Counted from the first letter of the stretch, positions 35,761-47,589 are shown. The stretch is 64,000 nt of DNA from Hedera helix (GCA_947179155.2 OX359275.1:40905898-40969897); one strand, 5' to 3'. The notes: generated by a model not told the origin, from the sequence alone. Numbers and translations: made by a program.

Positions 35761-37379
35761 ATTTGAATATTAATTCACCAATTATTCATAATTATTCATT
35801 ATTATAACCAATTGTTATTAATGCAGTGTAGTTGACTTTTTGAATTAGAGACTCATAATACCAGCAGAAATACCAACTAATAATGAAATACAACAGTTTA
35901 ATCAACATCATAATAAAGATAACAATAATATAGAAAATAAGTAAAAAAAAAAAAGCATGTTACTGTGTAATAATAATTATTGATTCAGTAATGTGAATTA
36001 TTGTGCATATGCTACTGTGACAATTATCAGTTCAATAATATGAATTATTTTTTATGTGATAATTATTAGTTCAATAAAGTCAATATTGTACAATAGTCAC
36101 TTTATCATTTCAATAATATGAAATATTGTGTCATACTGTGCAATACCGTATGTTACTATTCTTTTACCATCGGTATTTTAACAGTTAAAAGTGATAGTAC
36201 CGTTGACTATTTTTATTTAAAAATGTTACTTATGTCATTTTTTATATTCGACAATATTTCGTTGTGGGGTCCACTAATGTTTTGTTATTTCGGCGCCGTC
36301 GTACAAATCGAATATTCCCTGACAAAACAAATATTTTTCGACAAAATAAAATTTGCACAAAATATTTTTAACTTAACCTTTGTTTATTTAACTATTTACC
36401 GTTTCAATATATATAAAAAAATTTAAATTATATTTCATAAAGGTTGAGGTCTTACAAGATATATTTAAATTCTTCAATCATTTAATTCATACATCTCACT
36501 TTTTACCTCTACTATATATCAATCAATTATTGTTTTATTTTGTGTAAGTCTCTTTTGAAATATTTTCTTATAGTGTTAGTAATGAGATAAATTGATTAAC
36601 ATGTGTTTATTATATAATTCATACAATTAATTTGCTTGTAGTGTTTAACGAAATGTTTAATTATGACAACACATATTAAAAATCGAGAATAAGATAGACA
36701 TTTGATTATAGGACTTGTATGCGAGACATTTATCAAAATAAAATAATAATTAATTGACATATAATAAAGATAGAGAGTGAGATATATGCATTAAGTAATT
36801 TAGGATTTCAAATATATTTATTGTGAATTTTTTTTGTTAATTGAAAGCCATTTGAGTAAAATAAAATGACTATTCTAAAATTAAAATTTTAAAGATATGA
36901 ATTAGATGAAATAATTTGAGTGTGAGAATTTTTAATAAAAAATATACATAAAGAGTGAGTTTTACATAATTAATACATTTTGAAAAGAAAGTTTTGCAAA
37001 AATAAAAATTAGAGGATAAATTTTGTAAAAATTGTATAAATTGGAGAATCACTTTTTTGCATTTTAGTGTAAATATGAACTTTATACATATCCTGACAGA
37101 GTAAACTTAAAACGAAGAAAAAAATAGTGCCTACCAGGTATTTCTTATAAAGTCACAAAGATCGCGTAAGAGTAATATATAACAACGAGGCAAACGTCCC
37201 CATTTTGGGATCTTCACAAGCCCCCTCATCTGTTCGCTAATCGCTCTTACGGGGGGCTTCTTCTTCTTCAGGTTCTTCTTTTTCTCTCTGTTTATTATTT
37301 TAACAACTTGCTTAATTTTTCTTGTTTCCAAGAAAATGCTGGAAAATATAATGGAAGTAAACTGAGCTGATACTGTCGA

Positions 37380-39434
37380 ATGTATTTGCCGCAGAAGAAG
37401 ATGAAAAGATTCTCTTGGGAAAAATCGGTGACTCTTTGCAACAAATATAATCTCTTTTTACCGAACATCCCATTTGGCCTCACTTCCAAAGAATCATATA
37501 CCTCTGGTCCATTTTATGATTCATCAAAACCCCATGTCTCTTCCACTCGTTCTCAAAAGGGTTCATATCAAAACTCTCTCAATTTCAGCCCATCTCAACG
37601 AACAATTAATCCCAATATTAAAACCACAATTCCAGACAAGTTCAGTGAAACAAGCCTAAGATTTGAACCCATCCGCCTAGAAAAGAAGTCAGAAGCATTT
37701 GAGCATGATCAAAACGGCGATGAATTTGCTGCTGATGTTGAAAAGGTTTACAGAATTTTGAGGAGGTTTCACTCTAGGGCTCCAAAATTGGAACTTGCTT
37801 TGCAAGAATCTGGTGTTGCCGTCCGTTCAGGTCTTACCGAACGCGTATTAAATCGATGTGGAGATGCTGGAAACTTGGGGTATAGTTTTTTTGTTTGGGC
37901 ATCTAAACAACCGGAGTATAGGCATAGCTATGATGTTTACAAAGCAATGATCAAAATACTTGCGAAAATGAGGCAATTTGGTGCTGTTTGGGCACTCATT
38001 GAGGAAATGAGGAGAGAGAATCCGCAGCTCATAACACCCGAGGTTTTTATTGTATTGATGAGGAGATTTGCATCAGCAAGAATGGTTAAAAAGGCAGTTG
38101 AAGTGTTGGATGAAATGCCCAAATATGGGTGTCAACCTGATGAGTATGTGTTTGGGTGTTTGTTGGATGCTTTGTGTAAGAATGGTAGTGTCAAAGAAGC
38201 TGCCTCACTATTTGAAGATATGAGAATTCGTTTCACACCGACAATAAAGCATTTTACTTCATTGTTGTATGGTTGGTGTAAGGAAGGGAAGCTTATGGAG
38301 GCAAAGTATGTCTTGGTGCAGATGAGGGAAGTAGGTTTTGAGCCTGATATTGTGGTTTATAACAATTTACTTAATGGGTATGCGGTAGCAAGGAAAATGG
38401 GGGATGCATTTGATCTTTTACAAGAGATGAGGCGGAAGGGTTGTGATCCGAATGCAACGTCATTCACGATTTTGATTCAGGCACTATGTGCTCAGGAGAA
38501 AATGGAGGAGGCAATGCGGGTTTTCATGGATATGCAGAGAAATGGCTGTGAGGCAGATGTTGTGACATACACTACCTTGATAAGTGGATTTTGTAAGTGG
38601 GGTAAGATTGAGAAGGGTTATGAGCTTTTGGATAGTATGATACAGCTAGGATATATCCCGAACGAGACTACTTATTTGCACATACTGTTGGCTCATGAGA
38701 AGAAGGAAGAATTGGAGGAGTGTATAGAACTTGTGCAGGAGATGCTAAAGATTGGCTGCAATCCTGATCTCAACATCTATAACACAATAATCCGATTATC
38801 ATGCAAATTGGGGGAGATTAAAGAAGGTGTACGAGTTTGGAATGAGATGGAAGCAAATGGGCACACTCCAGGGCTTGACACCTTTGTTATTATGATTCAT
38901 GGATTTCTTGAGCAGCAATGTTTGGTCGAAGCTTGTGACTACTTTAAAGAATTGGTTGGGAGAGGTCTTTTGTCTGCTCCTCAGTATGGTACCCTAAAGG
39001 ATCTTTTAAATTCTCTATTAAGAGCAGATAAGCTTGAAATGAGTAAAGATGTCTGGAATTGCATCATGATGAAAGGATGTGAGCTTAATGTGTATGCCTG
39101 GACGATTTGGATTCATGCACTCTTCTCAAATGGGCATGTAAAGGAAGCTTGTTCATACTGTTTGGAGATGATGGATGCTGGTCTCATGCCTCAGCCGGAT
39201 ACTTTTGCCAAGCTAATGAGGGGTCTGAGAAAACTGTACAACAGACAGATTGCAGCCGAGATTACAGAGAAGGTGAGAAAGATGGCTGAGGAAAGACAGA
39301 TGACCTTCAAGATGTACAAGCGCCGTGGCGAAAGGGATTTGAAAGAGAAAGTTAAGGAGAAAAAGGAGGGGAGGAAGAGAAGGTCTCGCCGACGCCAGTG
39401 GGGCAGGAACCGAAGTAGAGCTAGCACTTTGTAG
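37380..39434 (+). CDS. P-class pentatricopeptide repeat protein
   Basis: Intact intronless gene, 684 aa from ATG 37380; a second in-frame ATG at 37401 is equally possible. The N-terminal 110 residues are Ser/Lys/Asn-rich and would serve as an organellar, probably mitochondrial, targeting region. About 12 PPR motifs of 35 residues run from about residue 180 to 640 (PDEYVFGCLLDALCKNGSVK, PDIVVYNNLLNGYAVARKMG, ADVVTYTTLISGFCKWGKIE). The C-terminal tail is very basic (KRRGERDLKEKVKEKKEG, RKRRSRRRQ). No E or DYW domain, so RNA stability or splicing is likelier than editing. It closely resembles the Arabidopsis pair At3g49730/At5g65820 as recalled (ERVLNRCGDAGNLGY, TWIHALF-like tail, ITEKVRKMAEER). 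It starts about 900 bp after the solo LTR. Confidence 0.93.
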   Translation: MYLPQKKMKRFSWEKSVTLCNKYNLFLPNIPFGLTSKESYTSGPFYDSSKPHVSSTRSQKGSYQNSLNFSPSQRTINPNIKTTIPDKFSETSLRFEPIRLEKKSEAFEHDQNGDEFAADVEKVYRILRRFHSRAPKLELALQESGVAVRSGLTERVLNRCGDAGNLGYSFFVWASKQPEYRHSYDVYKAMIKILAKMRQFGAVWALIEEMRRENPQLITPEVFIVLMRRFASARMVKKAVEVLDEMPKYGCQPDEYVFGCLLDALCKNGSVKEAASLFEDMRIRFTPTIKHFTSLLYGWCKEGKLMEAKYVLVQMREVGFEPDIVVYNNLLNGYAVARKMGDAFDLLQEMRRKGCDPNATSFTILIQALCAQEKMEEAMRVFMDMQRNGCEADVVTYTTLISGFCKWGKIEKGYELLDSMIQLGYIPNETTYLHILLAHEKKEELEECIELVQEMLKIGCNPDLNIYNTIIRLSCKLGEIKEGVRVWNEMEANGHTPGLDTFVIMIHGFLEQQCLVEACDYFKELVGRGLLSAPQYGTLKDLLNSLLRADKLEMSKDVWNCIMMKGCELNVYAWTIWIHALFSNGHVKEACSYCLEMMDAGLMPQPDTFAKLMRGLRKLYNRQIAAEITEKVRKMAEERQMTFKMYKRRGERDLKEKVKEKKEGRKRRSRRRQWGRNRSRASTL

Positions 39435-40906
39435 AGATGGTAGAGGGAGTACTGTGGAGTGATTGCCTTCACACTGCAGATTCTGTCCAAGAGACTGTTG
39501 TGCAGTGAGTTCTTGTCTGGGTACTACTCATCATATTGGACTGTCGTGCTACTCGTTGATAAACTTTATGTGGATTATGCGCAAAACAACATTAGGTTGA
39601 TGTTCTTGACCAGGCAAAACAACATTAGGTTGCTGTTCTTGACTAGGGAGTACTCGGTACTCATCATACTGAACTGTTTTTGTACTTTTTGTAGATTTAG
39701 CTTATGACTTATGGGGAAAACAATTTTTTTATTTGGGATCAAACTTTAATGTTAATGTGGAAGAAAGCTGCTTCTCTCTACCCTAGTATTTTTCTGCCCC
39801 ATAATAGAGTCATCCAGAATCTCGCATTAGGTCATTACAACTTCTAAATTTCTATGTATTAAATTTTTTTTCCCTATATTCTTCACCTAATTTTCCAATT
39901 TCCTGAATTCTAACTTTTACAAGCAATATGAGTTTTTTTTCCTCTTTATTTTATAACTTTAATCATACCCCTTGGCACAGAAAAAGTACTATAGTCATTC
40001 CTATATTCCTTTACTAATTTTGATATCTCCAAAAATTTAAGTTTTACATAAAAATATAGAATTTTCTAACTTCAACTGTGATTTTGTTTCCAGAATCCAG
40101 ATTACATCAAGAATCACCTTTGCCTATCATAAAGTCATAGGTGAGAGAAGTACCCGTGCTATTTTGGTGAGTGGAGGTTTCTATGGCTTGTGTGAAAAGA
40201 GCATGACAAAGAGGAGATATATATACGCATCTTGCTCTGAAGGTAAAATAATTTGCATTCATATCTGCCATTCCTTGATCAAAGTGAGGGGAATATTTAT
40301 TAAAGATTCCATTAGTCCAGGATATGTTGCGGTGCATTTTGAAAGTTAGATGGCTAACATAGTTCTGTTCAAACTCATTAACCTATCTCTATGACTGAAA
40401 TTTTGTACATGTGAAATTGTTTAGTAAGATATTTTTATTAAAAATTTCACTCTTCTCTTTTCTGTTTGTATTCTGTTACTAGAGTACCATTGATATTAGC
40501 ATGGTAAAATAGCATTCTAACAGCCAAAGTCATTGTGTAGTTGATTAGAAGCACATGTTCAATTTAAGAGCTATAGATACTTAAAGTATTGAACTAGTGA
40601 ATACAGTTGTGGAAAAATATGTCCTCAATAGTAATGCCTAAATTCCCTCATAAGAAGCTCAACCGATTGAACCCAGAGCAAAAATCCACAACAGAGTAAA
40701 ATCTTTCAAAGTATTCCTATACATATGCAAATGCCTTGTAACAGAAACAAAATATCTCCTAATCACGTTCCTGTTATGACTTATGAGTAAACTATTTGCA
40801 GTTGTGATCTACCAAATCCATACCATTTAACGGTCTACTCCAACTTGTTGACTTCAGTTCTTGCATCAAAATTTGATCTGATTCCTATATTCTCCAATTT
40901 ACACGC
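39435..40906. other. Spacer between the PPR and CNNM genes
   Basis: Convergent 3' ends: the PPR gene comes from the left and the CNNM gene from the right, so both 3' UTRs lie here. A tandem repeat occurs at 39581-39646. No further gene seen. Confidence 0.6.
39581..39646 (+). repeat. 33-bp tandem duplication in the PPR 3' UTR
   Basis: Two adjacent copies of GCAAAACAACATTAGGTTGA... (33 bp, two differences) lie about 150 bp after the stop codon. Flanking sequence (GTACT...CATCATA.TG.ACTG) is also repeated, suggesting a slightly larger duplication. Confidence 0.85.
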
Positions 40907-43900
40907 TCAAATCTGATGTACCTTGGTACCAGAACCACTGAAGCTAGAGCATTCACCTTGATGGTCCATCTCGTCATAGATCTCATCCTACATGATAGTT
41001 GAATAAAAGATGCACAAATTTTCAGGAGAAAATCATTACAGATTATATCTAAACAAAAAGAATATACAATTTTTCCGTACTTTTAGCAGCTGCTCAATAA
41101 CATCTTCCATTGTTATAATGCCAATGACTTCCTCTTCTTTAGTGAAGCTTGGGAGCGGGTCCTCATTGATATGCAGGATCTCAGAATCAAAATTTTCTGA
41201 CCACCTCCTGCTCTTTGAGGTTTCTCTTCGTGAAACATTAGAACTTCCAGGCAAACCCTTCAACTTCCTGAGTGATCTTCTGCTCCTCCTCAACCGTATA
41301 TCTTGGGGATGGCTTTCTCCAAATATGTTCAGTCTCACTTCTCTTACTGAATCAAAATTTGTACGAGGTAATCACTCGAGAAAAAAGGAAAACTAAGTAA
41401 AAGAAAAGAACCAAGTATGAAGTATGCAACAGGCTGATCTACTAAGTGAAGCATGCTCACCACTAGTTGAATGCTCCACCGTTTCGCTTCTGTACCTTAG
41501 AACAAGAGCTATGTGGCTTAGGCCTTTCTGAAACTCATTTAGTATGTCATACAAAGGCATTGACTCTGAAATTCTAGTATGCCAAGGGTCAAGCATTAGT
41601 CCATAAATTTACTTTTTACTAAATGACACTTAAAGTGTAACGGACAACAGGTGCAACAAGAAATAACAAAGACTGCTTATATTACTCAAAGCAAACTCTT
41701 AGTCTGGTTTAGTGTTGTTATCCTTGTAATCAATTCTGATACTTTAGATTAAAAATTTAGAAAGTGAATTGAAAACAATTCAATATTACGCATCTTTAAA
41801 TTTCAATGTTGTCTCAAAATAATCCTAGAAGGATTGAGCAAGAGGCTTTAAATTTATTTTTTGGAAAAATAGTACTATATTGATCAGAAAGCTTTAGTTT
41901 TTTCCCCTTGAGACTTTCAGAATAGATTCATCACTTATCTCAGTTCCACTTCTTGAAATCTTCTGTTTAGCAAGAAGTGGCTGCTGAGAAAGTTTTGCCC
42001 TTCTCGGACAAAGTCTAAACTACAAAATGCCTCTGTTGTTCAAAAATGTCATAGAATTTTTACAACACGGTAATATATATGAATGTGAGTTGAACAACAA
42101 TGTAGTAGGTTCAAGACGAAATTCTGAAACTGCTATTTCAAAATTTCATTCAGATGACGGTGGACCTTTTAACAATGAAATAAGCACCTTGGAATCCGAC
42201 GAATAGGTATGTTATTTATTGGTACCTCATCTGCAGGATTTATGGTCAATAAACTTTTCACCTGCAATTTGCATGCAGAATATCAAGTGAAAATGTAATC
42301 AGAATCAACTGAGTGACAACATCTAGATATGCTTAGAGACGAGTATATTTCTAGGATATGATAGTTTGTAGGCGTGCTGTACTAGACATCTAGAAAGGAA
42401 TGCAATCAATGATGTTTAGCTGAACCAACTGGTAAACTACACGGCAATGATAATTGTGAAACTATTTACAGGTAACCTTTAGATATTGCAAGTTAGAGGA
42501 ACTACTAATCTTTCTGTCATATTAAAGATGTCTTCCCTTAGAAACCTTTCTGTCCATCAAGAACAAATTCAAACTGGGGAAAGTCAGTTATATAGAATCG
42601 GATAACCCGTTTTAAGATACCAGATGACTTGTCAAGTCTGTAATTTTTTAGTTACATGATTAATGAAAATTTGCAAGAATTAGTCGACCACAATTACCAG
42701 AATAAGTCCAATGATGTTTCTTGGCTTCTCATGGTATACTGGCACTCTGCTGTGACCATTCTCCAATATCGAATATAACAGAGCCCTGCCACATAGTTAC
42801 ACATAATAAGCATAGTGATTTTTTTGGGGGGACAAAAATGCAATGAATCTTACCAGTGCAATAAGATAGGTACTAAGGGAACTTGAGTTGGTTTAACAAA
42901 GATTCATTATACCTGTCAAGTCTGGCAGTAATATCAACAGCAAATATTTCAGACACCGGAGTCATAGCATCCCTTGCTGTTTTCTCTGTGAGCTCAAGTG
43001 CTCCTGAGATGATTGTTGTCTCTTTACCTGACAGTTCTCCTCCTTTCCCAGTCTGCTTGCTCAACAGAAAGAAGAAGATACATCAATAGGCAAAATGCAT
43101 AATATGGTGGGAATGCATTATAGAAACTAAAGAAAATAGGCTGATGCAGAGCTTAACAACATATTATAAGCACTGGAGAACAGATATAAATAAATGACCC
43201 CATTGGTAAGATTCTTTGATGATGACAAAGAAGAAAATTGTTACCTCATTTGCGTGCAAAGCAACCAAAGTTTTCAATTCAGCTCGACGAAAGAGAGCTG
43301 CACGTCCTTTCCCCAACAAAAAGTCTAATAACTGACGAGAACAAACAATGATAATTAAGGAGCTGATATTCGGAAAATTATACATATGGATCGACCTTCA
43401 ACAAGCAAAATCTTAAAAATGCAATTGTTAAAATGGCAGTAAATAGCAACAGATCTGATATATTTAAAAATAAAGAAAAAAATAAAAGAATACAAGAAAA
43501 ATAGAAGAAGAAAACCTTGCTTATTGGGTATGCTACTGGAAACAAGGTCCAAAGAAGAACATGGACAACAGGAGCCAATGCTGCACCAACCGTCAAACAG
43601 TATCGACAACAAACAGAGTGTGGTATGATCTGTATCAAGACAAAAATTACAATCAATTTTGAACTTAACAAGGTGAGGTTAGACTATTATTGTTTCAAGT
43701 ATTTCATTGTATGTTCTTGGTTTTTGGCCTTTCTTTCTCGAGGATTGGGAAGAAACTAGATGGACTATTTTCAGTTAAACTGGCGAACGCTCAATGCATA
43801 CATTTTTTTATCATGTGCTCTGGAAGATATCTTAAATCAATATCCAGTTAGGGAACTGACCTCGCCAAACAAAAGTATCAATGTCACTGAAATAATGATG

Positions 43901-45333
43901 GCACTGTACTCCGGAAGCAAATTGTGAAGTAAAATAGGAAGTGCCTGAAAACAATGAATTGCTAATGTCAAGTGCTTAATTCTATAGCTATATGTCGTGG
44001 GAATGGTTAAAAGTATCTTGTCTGCTGTTTACCTCCATTGTAGCAGTATAGCTGATTAGAAGTGTGCAGAGCAGTAGATGTTGTCTCTTCACAACTGGCA
44101 AAATCTTTGCTGAAACGTGAAAGAGATGGTAAGAGGTTAAATATTACTCATGTCTTGTACCACTCTCGGAAGCCCCCAACCAACTACTAGCAAAAACATA
44201 GCTAACATGATCCAAATTTCAAGGAAGATATATTTTTATATGGAAAAAATGTATATACATAGCTATGTAGTGCATAGTCGGCTATGACACGGTTCAACCG
44301 TCGCTATAGCTATTTTTGGTTTATAGCGATGGTTGAACTGTCGCCATAATCGATTGTGCATTACACAGCTGTGTATATATATATATATAACCCTTTTTAT
44401 ATATATGCATACACATGTTAAAGGTGCTACATTCAGTTTTTCAAAGATGAATTATTTTCCTTCAACTAAATCAATTTTTTGGTTGTCATTATACTCGTAT
44501 TGTTCTTTGTCCATACTACTATATACAAATGTGTGTCTGTGTGTGTATATGCATATATATTCATATGTACAAAAGATGCTTCATCCCTCATCATTGGATG
44601 GTAGCATACAGAGATTTCTAGTAGATATTAGCATGGTACATGATTTTCAGGGGTCAAATCCTAAATACATTAAACAAGCAAAAATTAAAGGTTTCAATGG
44701 ATATGTTTACTTTCATACAAGATATTAAGAATTTAAGATGTACATCCATCCCTCATCCAAATTATAAGATTAATATCGATTTTTTGAAAAGTCAATTTTA
44801 AACTAAAAATTGAGATGAATTTATTTAGTTTATGTTAATACAATTAGGAATATCATAAACTACTTAAAAAATATTACTAGTTATAAAATATATTGTTTTA
44901 AAAACTTAAATAAATCATGTCAATTTTAAATTTAAAAATGTCACAAATTAACTTTTAGAAAGTCAATAATGATATTATAATTCGGAGTGGAAGAAATATA
45001 TTGTACAAGGTACATGCATTAACATCAGCATATCAAATAAGCACTAAAGCTGCACATAAATTAGAAGCAAAATCCAAAGTAACGAGTATGCAAAGAGACA
45101 GAGTGATATATATGATACATACAGGCACGAAGGCGATCCCTGCGCTTTCCAGACTTCCTGAGAACTTCAAGATCTACGATGCTTAGAGACATGAGTCCCA
45201 GTGTGAGTCCAGACATCATCCCGGCAAACAATACTAACATAACGATCATTATGATGTATAAAAAGAAGTGTACTCCACAGCAGTTGTAGTACTTGTGAAT
45301 CTCTTGCTCCGTTGCAACTAATTCAATTACCAT
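40907..45333 (-). CDS. CNNM/DUF21-CBS domain membrane protein
   Basis: Proposed exons (minus): 45333-45123, 44109-44033, 43944-43861, 43629-43516, 43331-43245, 43052-42913, 42785-42698, 42261-42188, 41573-41461, 41346-41081, 40987-40907; sum 1335 nt, 444 aa, all GT-AG and in frame. The N-terminal DUF21/CNNM membrane module has about four hydrophobic segments (FAGMMSGLTLGLMSLSIVDL; KILPVVKRQHLLLCTLLI; TLILLFGEIIP). A linker (RRAELKTLVALHANE, GALELTEKTARDAMTPVSEI) leads to a CBS pair (ENGHSRVPVYHE, IIGLILVKSLL; EEEVIGIITMEDVIEQLL). Bacterial and animal relatives are linked to Mg2+/divalent cation transport; plant members such as At4g33700 are little studied. Between the CBS motifs lies a charged Ser/Arg segment of about 60 residues. 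Compared with remembered relatives, IIPHSVCCRYCLTVGAAL replaces the usual IIPQSVCSRHGLAIGA. Confidence 0.93.
44253..44379. mobile_element. Foldback element in CNNM intron 1
   Basis: The left arm (TAGTGCATAGTCGGCTATGA, CACGGTTCAACCGTCGCTAT) pairs with the right arm (ATAGCGATGGTTGAACTGTC, GCCATAATCGATTGTGCATT). The stem is about 55 bp with a 12-nt loop (TATTTTTGGTTT). It is non-coding. In pre-mRNA it would form a long hairpin. Confidence 0.8.
44743..44998. mobile_element. Stowaway-like MITE in CNNM intron 1
   Basis: CATCCCTCATCCAAATTATA on the left and, reverse complement, CTTCCACTCCGAATTATAAT on the right are related ends near TA dinucleotides. The interior carries the AAAAGTCAATTTTAAACT type of repeat shared with the other copies. 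Confidence 0.65.
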
Positions 45334-46293
45334 TTTATGTTTCTTCGTTGTTAATTCATCACCTTTATCAACATGTGTTCATTTCCATTTTCAGCATCAT
45401 ATGTACTCAACTGAGGAGTTAGACTGGGGGCGAGAAATTCCATAACACTGTTGCAGCAGAAGTTAATCGGCTAGAATATTACCATATTCGATTCTTATGC
45501 TGCCGAAAAAGACGCCATTTTTGTTTTTTTTCCTGAAGTCTTTTGAGCCTTTTAGTAATAAGCAAAAGGGTGTATGAGTGGGATTGGGAAAGGGATAGAG
45601 AGTGTGGTGCTGCAAGTGGATATTAAACAATTGAGGGAAACTAAACGTGATGGAGATGGTGGAGACACTTGTTTGGTTTCTCCGATGATATGTCTGGGAG
45701 GGAACTTTTTAACTCACTGCAGCTGCCGACCCTTTGACCAAATGACCATACAAATTCTGTAAGCAGGACGGTCATACATGTGATTTTGTCAAACTGGAAT
45801 TGGACAAAAAAGAAAAGGTTTGTATTATAGAATTTTCTGTGAAGGGAATTTCTTTTTGTCCTCGTACGTATATAATAGATGCCCTCCACTGAATAGAATA
45901 TAGATGGCCAAATGTTGTTGTACGTGTATCCGTTCCGTTCCTTGATCTCAGGTTATTTCTCCGCTCGAAGCTCATTCTGTTTCTTTCTTCCATCAATCTT
46001 CATTATCGTCGATTTTGTGGTTGAATTTTTTATATTGGTATATATTGTTGCTTAATATGCATGCATGCATGCTTATGTAAACAAATTTATTTTCTTTTTA
46101 TCTTGGCAGTAGATCCCGTTCTTCATCTCTGTGTTTGCATTTCCTCTTATGCCCTTCTGCTATGGATTATGTCAACATTTTCAGCTTTTCTTTTTATTGT
46201 CAACTTTTAATTAATTTTCTGATGTGGATGCAATGTGCTCGTAAAATTACTCCAAAGTCCGTCCTGAAGCTCATGAGTTTCGTCGGTAACGAT
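45334..46293. other. Upstream region of the CNNM gene
   Basis: Holds the CNNM 5' UTR and promoter. A CATG tetranucleotide run lies at about 46059-46072. No other gene; short frames on both strands have no family features. Confidence 0.5.
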
Positions 46294-47088
46294 CAAGGTT
46301 CTAAAAGGTGTTAGGCGGAAGGCGGGCGGCCAGGGAGGGCCTAGCGCCTAGAGGGCCTGGACGGGATTTTTTACTTTAAGCCAATTTTAATATTTTATCT
46401 TATATTTATCCAAACAAAACAATAATATAAAGGAAAACAATCTATAATAAAGATAATAAAGGTCTTTGCTTAAAGTTCAAACACATGTCCATATTGCTAA
46501 TGTCAAAGTTCAAACAGAAACATGCAATTGTTTAAAGTTCAAACACAAATAAATAATAAAAAATACAAACTAATAGTCCTCATCTCCATATCCCTCTATA
46601 TCTCTCTCTAACTCTTCTTCTTCATATCCCTCCAAGATAATGTCTTCATCAGGTTCACATTCATACTCATCATCTCCCTCTTCTTCCGTGTCATCATCAA
46701 AGAAAAAAACTTCTTCATGAAGTTCTCTTACTCTAATATTTTTACTATTTCTCTTAGGCTCTAGCACGCTATTCGTTTCGGATGCTTCACCAACCGCTTC
46801 CCAAGTAGGGCTCGAACAACCCTCAACTTCTTCATCTATTCATACGACGTCGTTTTGTAGTTTAGTTATTAAAATTTAAAAAAAATAATTGCAGCCCTAA
46901 ATTTTTCGCTTAGGCCCCCCGCCTAATTTATTTGTCTTGCCCGTCCAGTCCCGTATAATTTTTTAGAGAGATTTTTTTTTCTCCTTGGGCATAGGCGAGG
47001 CGCTAGGCGGCTTAGGCGTTGTGCCAAGGGAGGGCCTAGCGCTTAGACGGAGATTAATCGAACCTAGACGAAAATTTTTAGAACATTG
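46294..47088. mobile_element. hAT-derived element, 795 bp, with transposase remnant
   Basis: The ends CAAGGTTCTAAAAG and, reverse complement, CAATGTTCTAAAAATT form the terminal repeats. The flanks GTAACGAT (46286-46293) and ATAATGAT (47089-47096) match at 6 of 8. GC-rich GGCGGCC/GCCTAGCGC subterminal repeats occur at both ends. A remnant of coding sequence lies inside on the minus strand. Confidence 0.8.
46567..46860 (-). pseudogene. Remnant of a hAT transposase C-terminus (tentative)
   Basis: Minus-strand sequence reads PTWEAVGEASETNSVLEPKR, then RVRELHEE, then a highly acidic tail (DDDTEEEGDDEYECEPDEDI) to a stop at about 46570. It is open on the upstream side to about 46850. Its place inside a hAT-bordered element suggests the 3' end of the transposase gene after internal deletion. 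The family assignment rests on context more than on motif. Confidence 0.45.
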
Positions 47089-47589
47089 ATAATGATTGTC
47101 ATTGTTTTAATTAATTTTCCGTATGAGTTGTTAGTTGATAGTTTTATCCTAGCTAGCTACAATTCTTAATCCAATTGACCCTCCACTAAATAGTAAAGTT
47201 GAGAGACCCAAATGTTTCCTCTCCATTCCCCCCAAAACCCTCCCAAGAGGGTACAAAATGAGATAATTCCCTCAAGTTTATAATCATAATTTCAGTATTA
47301 TATCTAAATAATCAACAAATTTATGCTTTAAATTTTATAAATGAAACGTTTGTGAGACGGAGGGAGTATATAATTTTTTTATATAATATTTTTAATTGAA
47401 CAAACATTCATTTTTATATGTATCTACCCTGGAGTTGTGACATTTTCTCATAAAAATGTTTATGTTAGTGAAGATGTAAAAAAGCTCTTAATCTCCTTTA
47501 TCACCCGCAATTTAATGCTACTGATACATTGCATTATTTCTTTATGACAATCATACTATAAAAGATGTGAAAAATCATTAAATATTACT

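Larger units (their letters stand above)
33380..36456 (-). mobile_element. Solo LTR, about 3.1 kb
   Basis: It is bounded by TG...CA (TGTGATGCCCCCAAATTTGG left; GAGGTCTTACA right) and by a perfect 5-bp target duplication AGATA at 33375-33379 and 36457-36461. No gag-pol, primer site or second LTR lies inside. A TATA box on the minus strand (35231-35238) suggests the LTR reads right to left. Large LTRs with a GGGGGCATCACA end are known in Ty3/gypsy elements, so gypsy origin is likely (inference). It would have arisen by recombination between two LTRs. Confidence 0.85.
33128..37077. mobile_element. Long-TIR element (Mutator-like?) split by a solo LTR
   Basis: Sequence at 33128-33370 is inverted at 36830-37077 with moderate divergence: GACTAAACTGCAAAAC on the left against ACACTAAAATGCAAAA (reverse complement) on the right, continuing through TTTTATTTTACTCAAA in both. 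The arms are about 240 bp. The flanks AACTGCATA and AACTTTATA match at 7 of 9 positions, which would fit a Mutator-type 9-bp duplication. Without the nested LTR the element is about 870 bp and non-coding. The exact ends are uncertain. Confidence 0.6.

Noticed and set aside
43355..43671. Hydrophobic minus-strand frames as separate small membrane proteins
   Set aside because: They contain CNNM exon 4 (43629-43516) read on into its introns.
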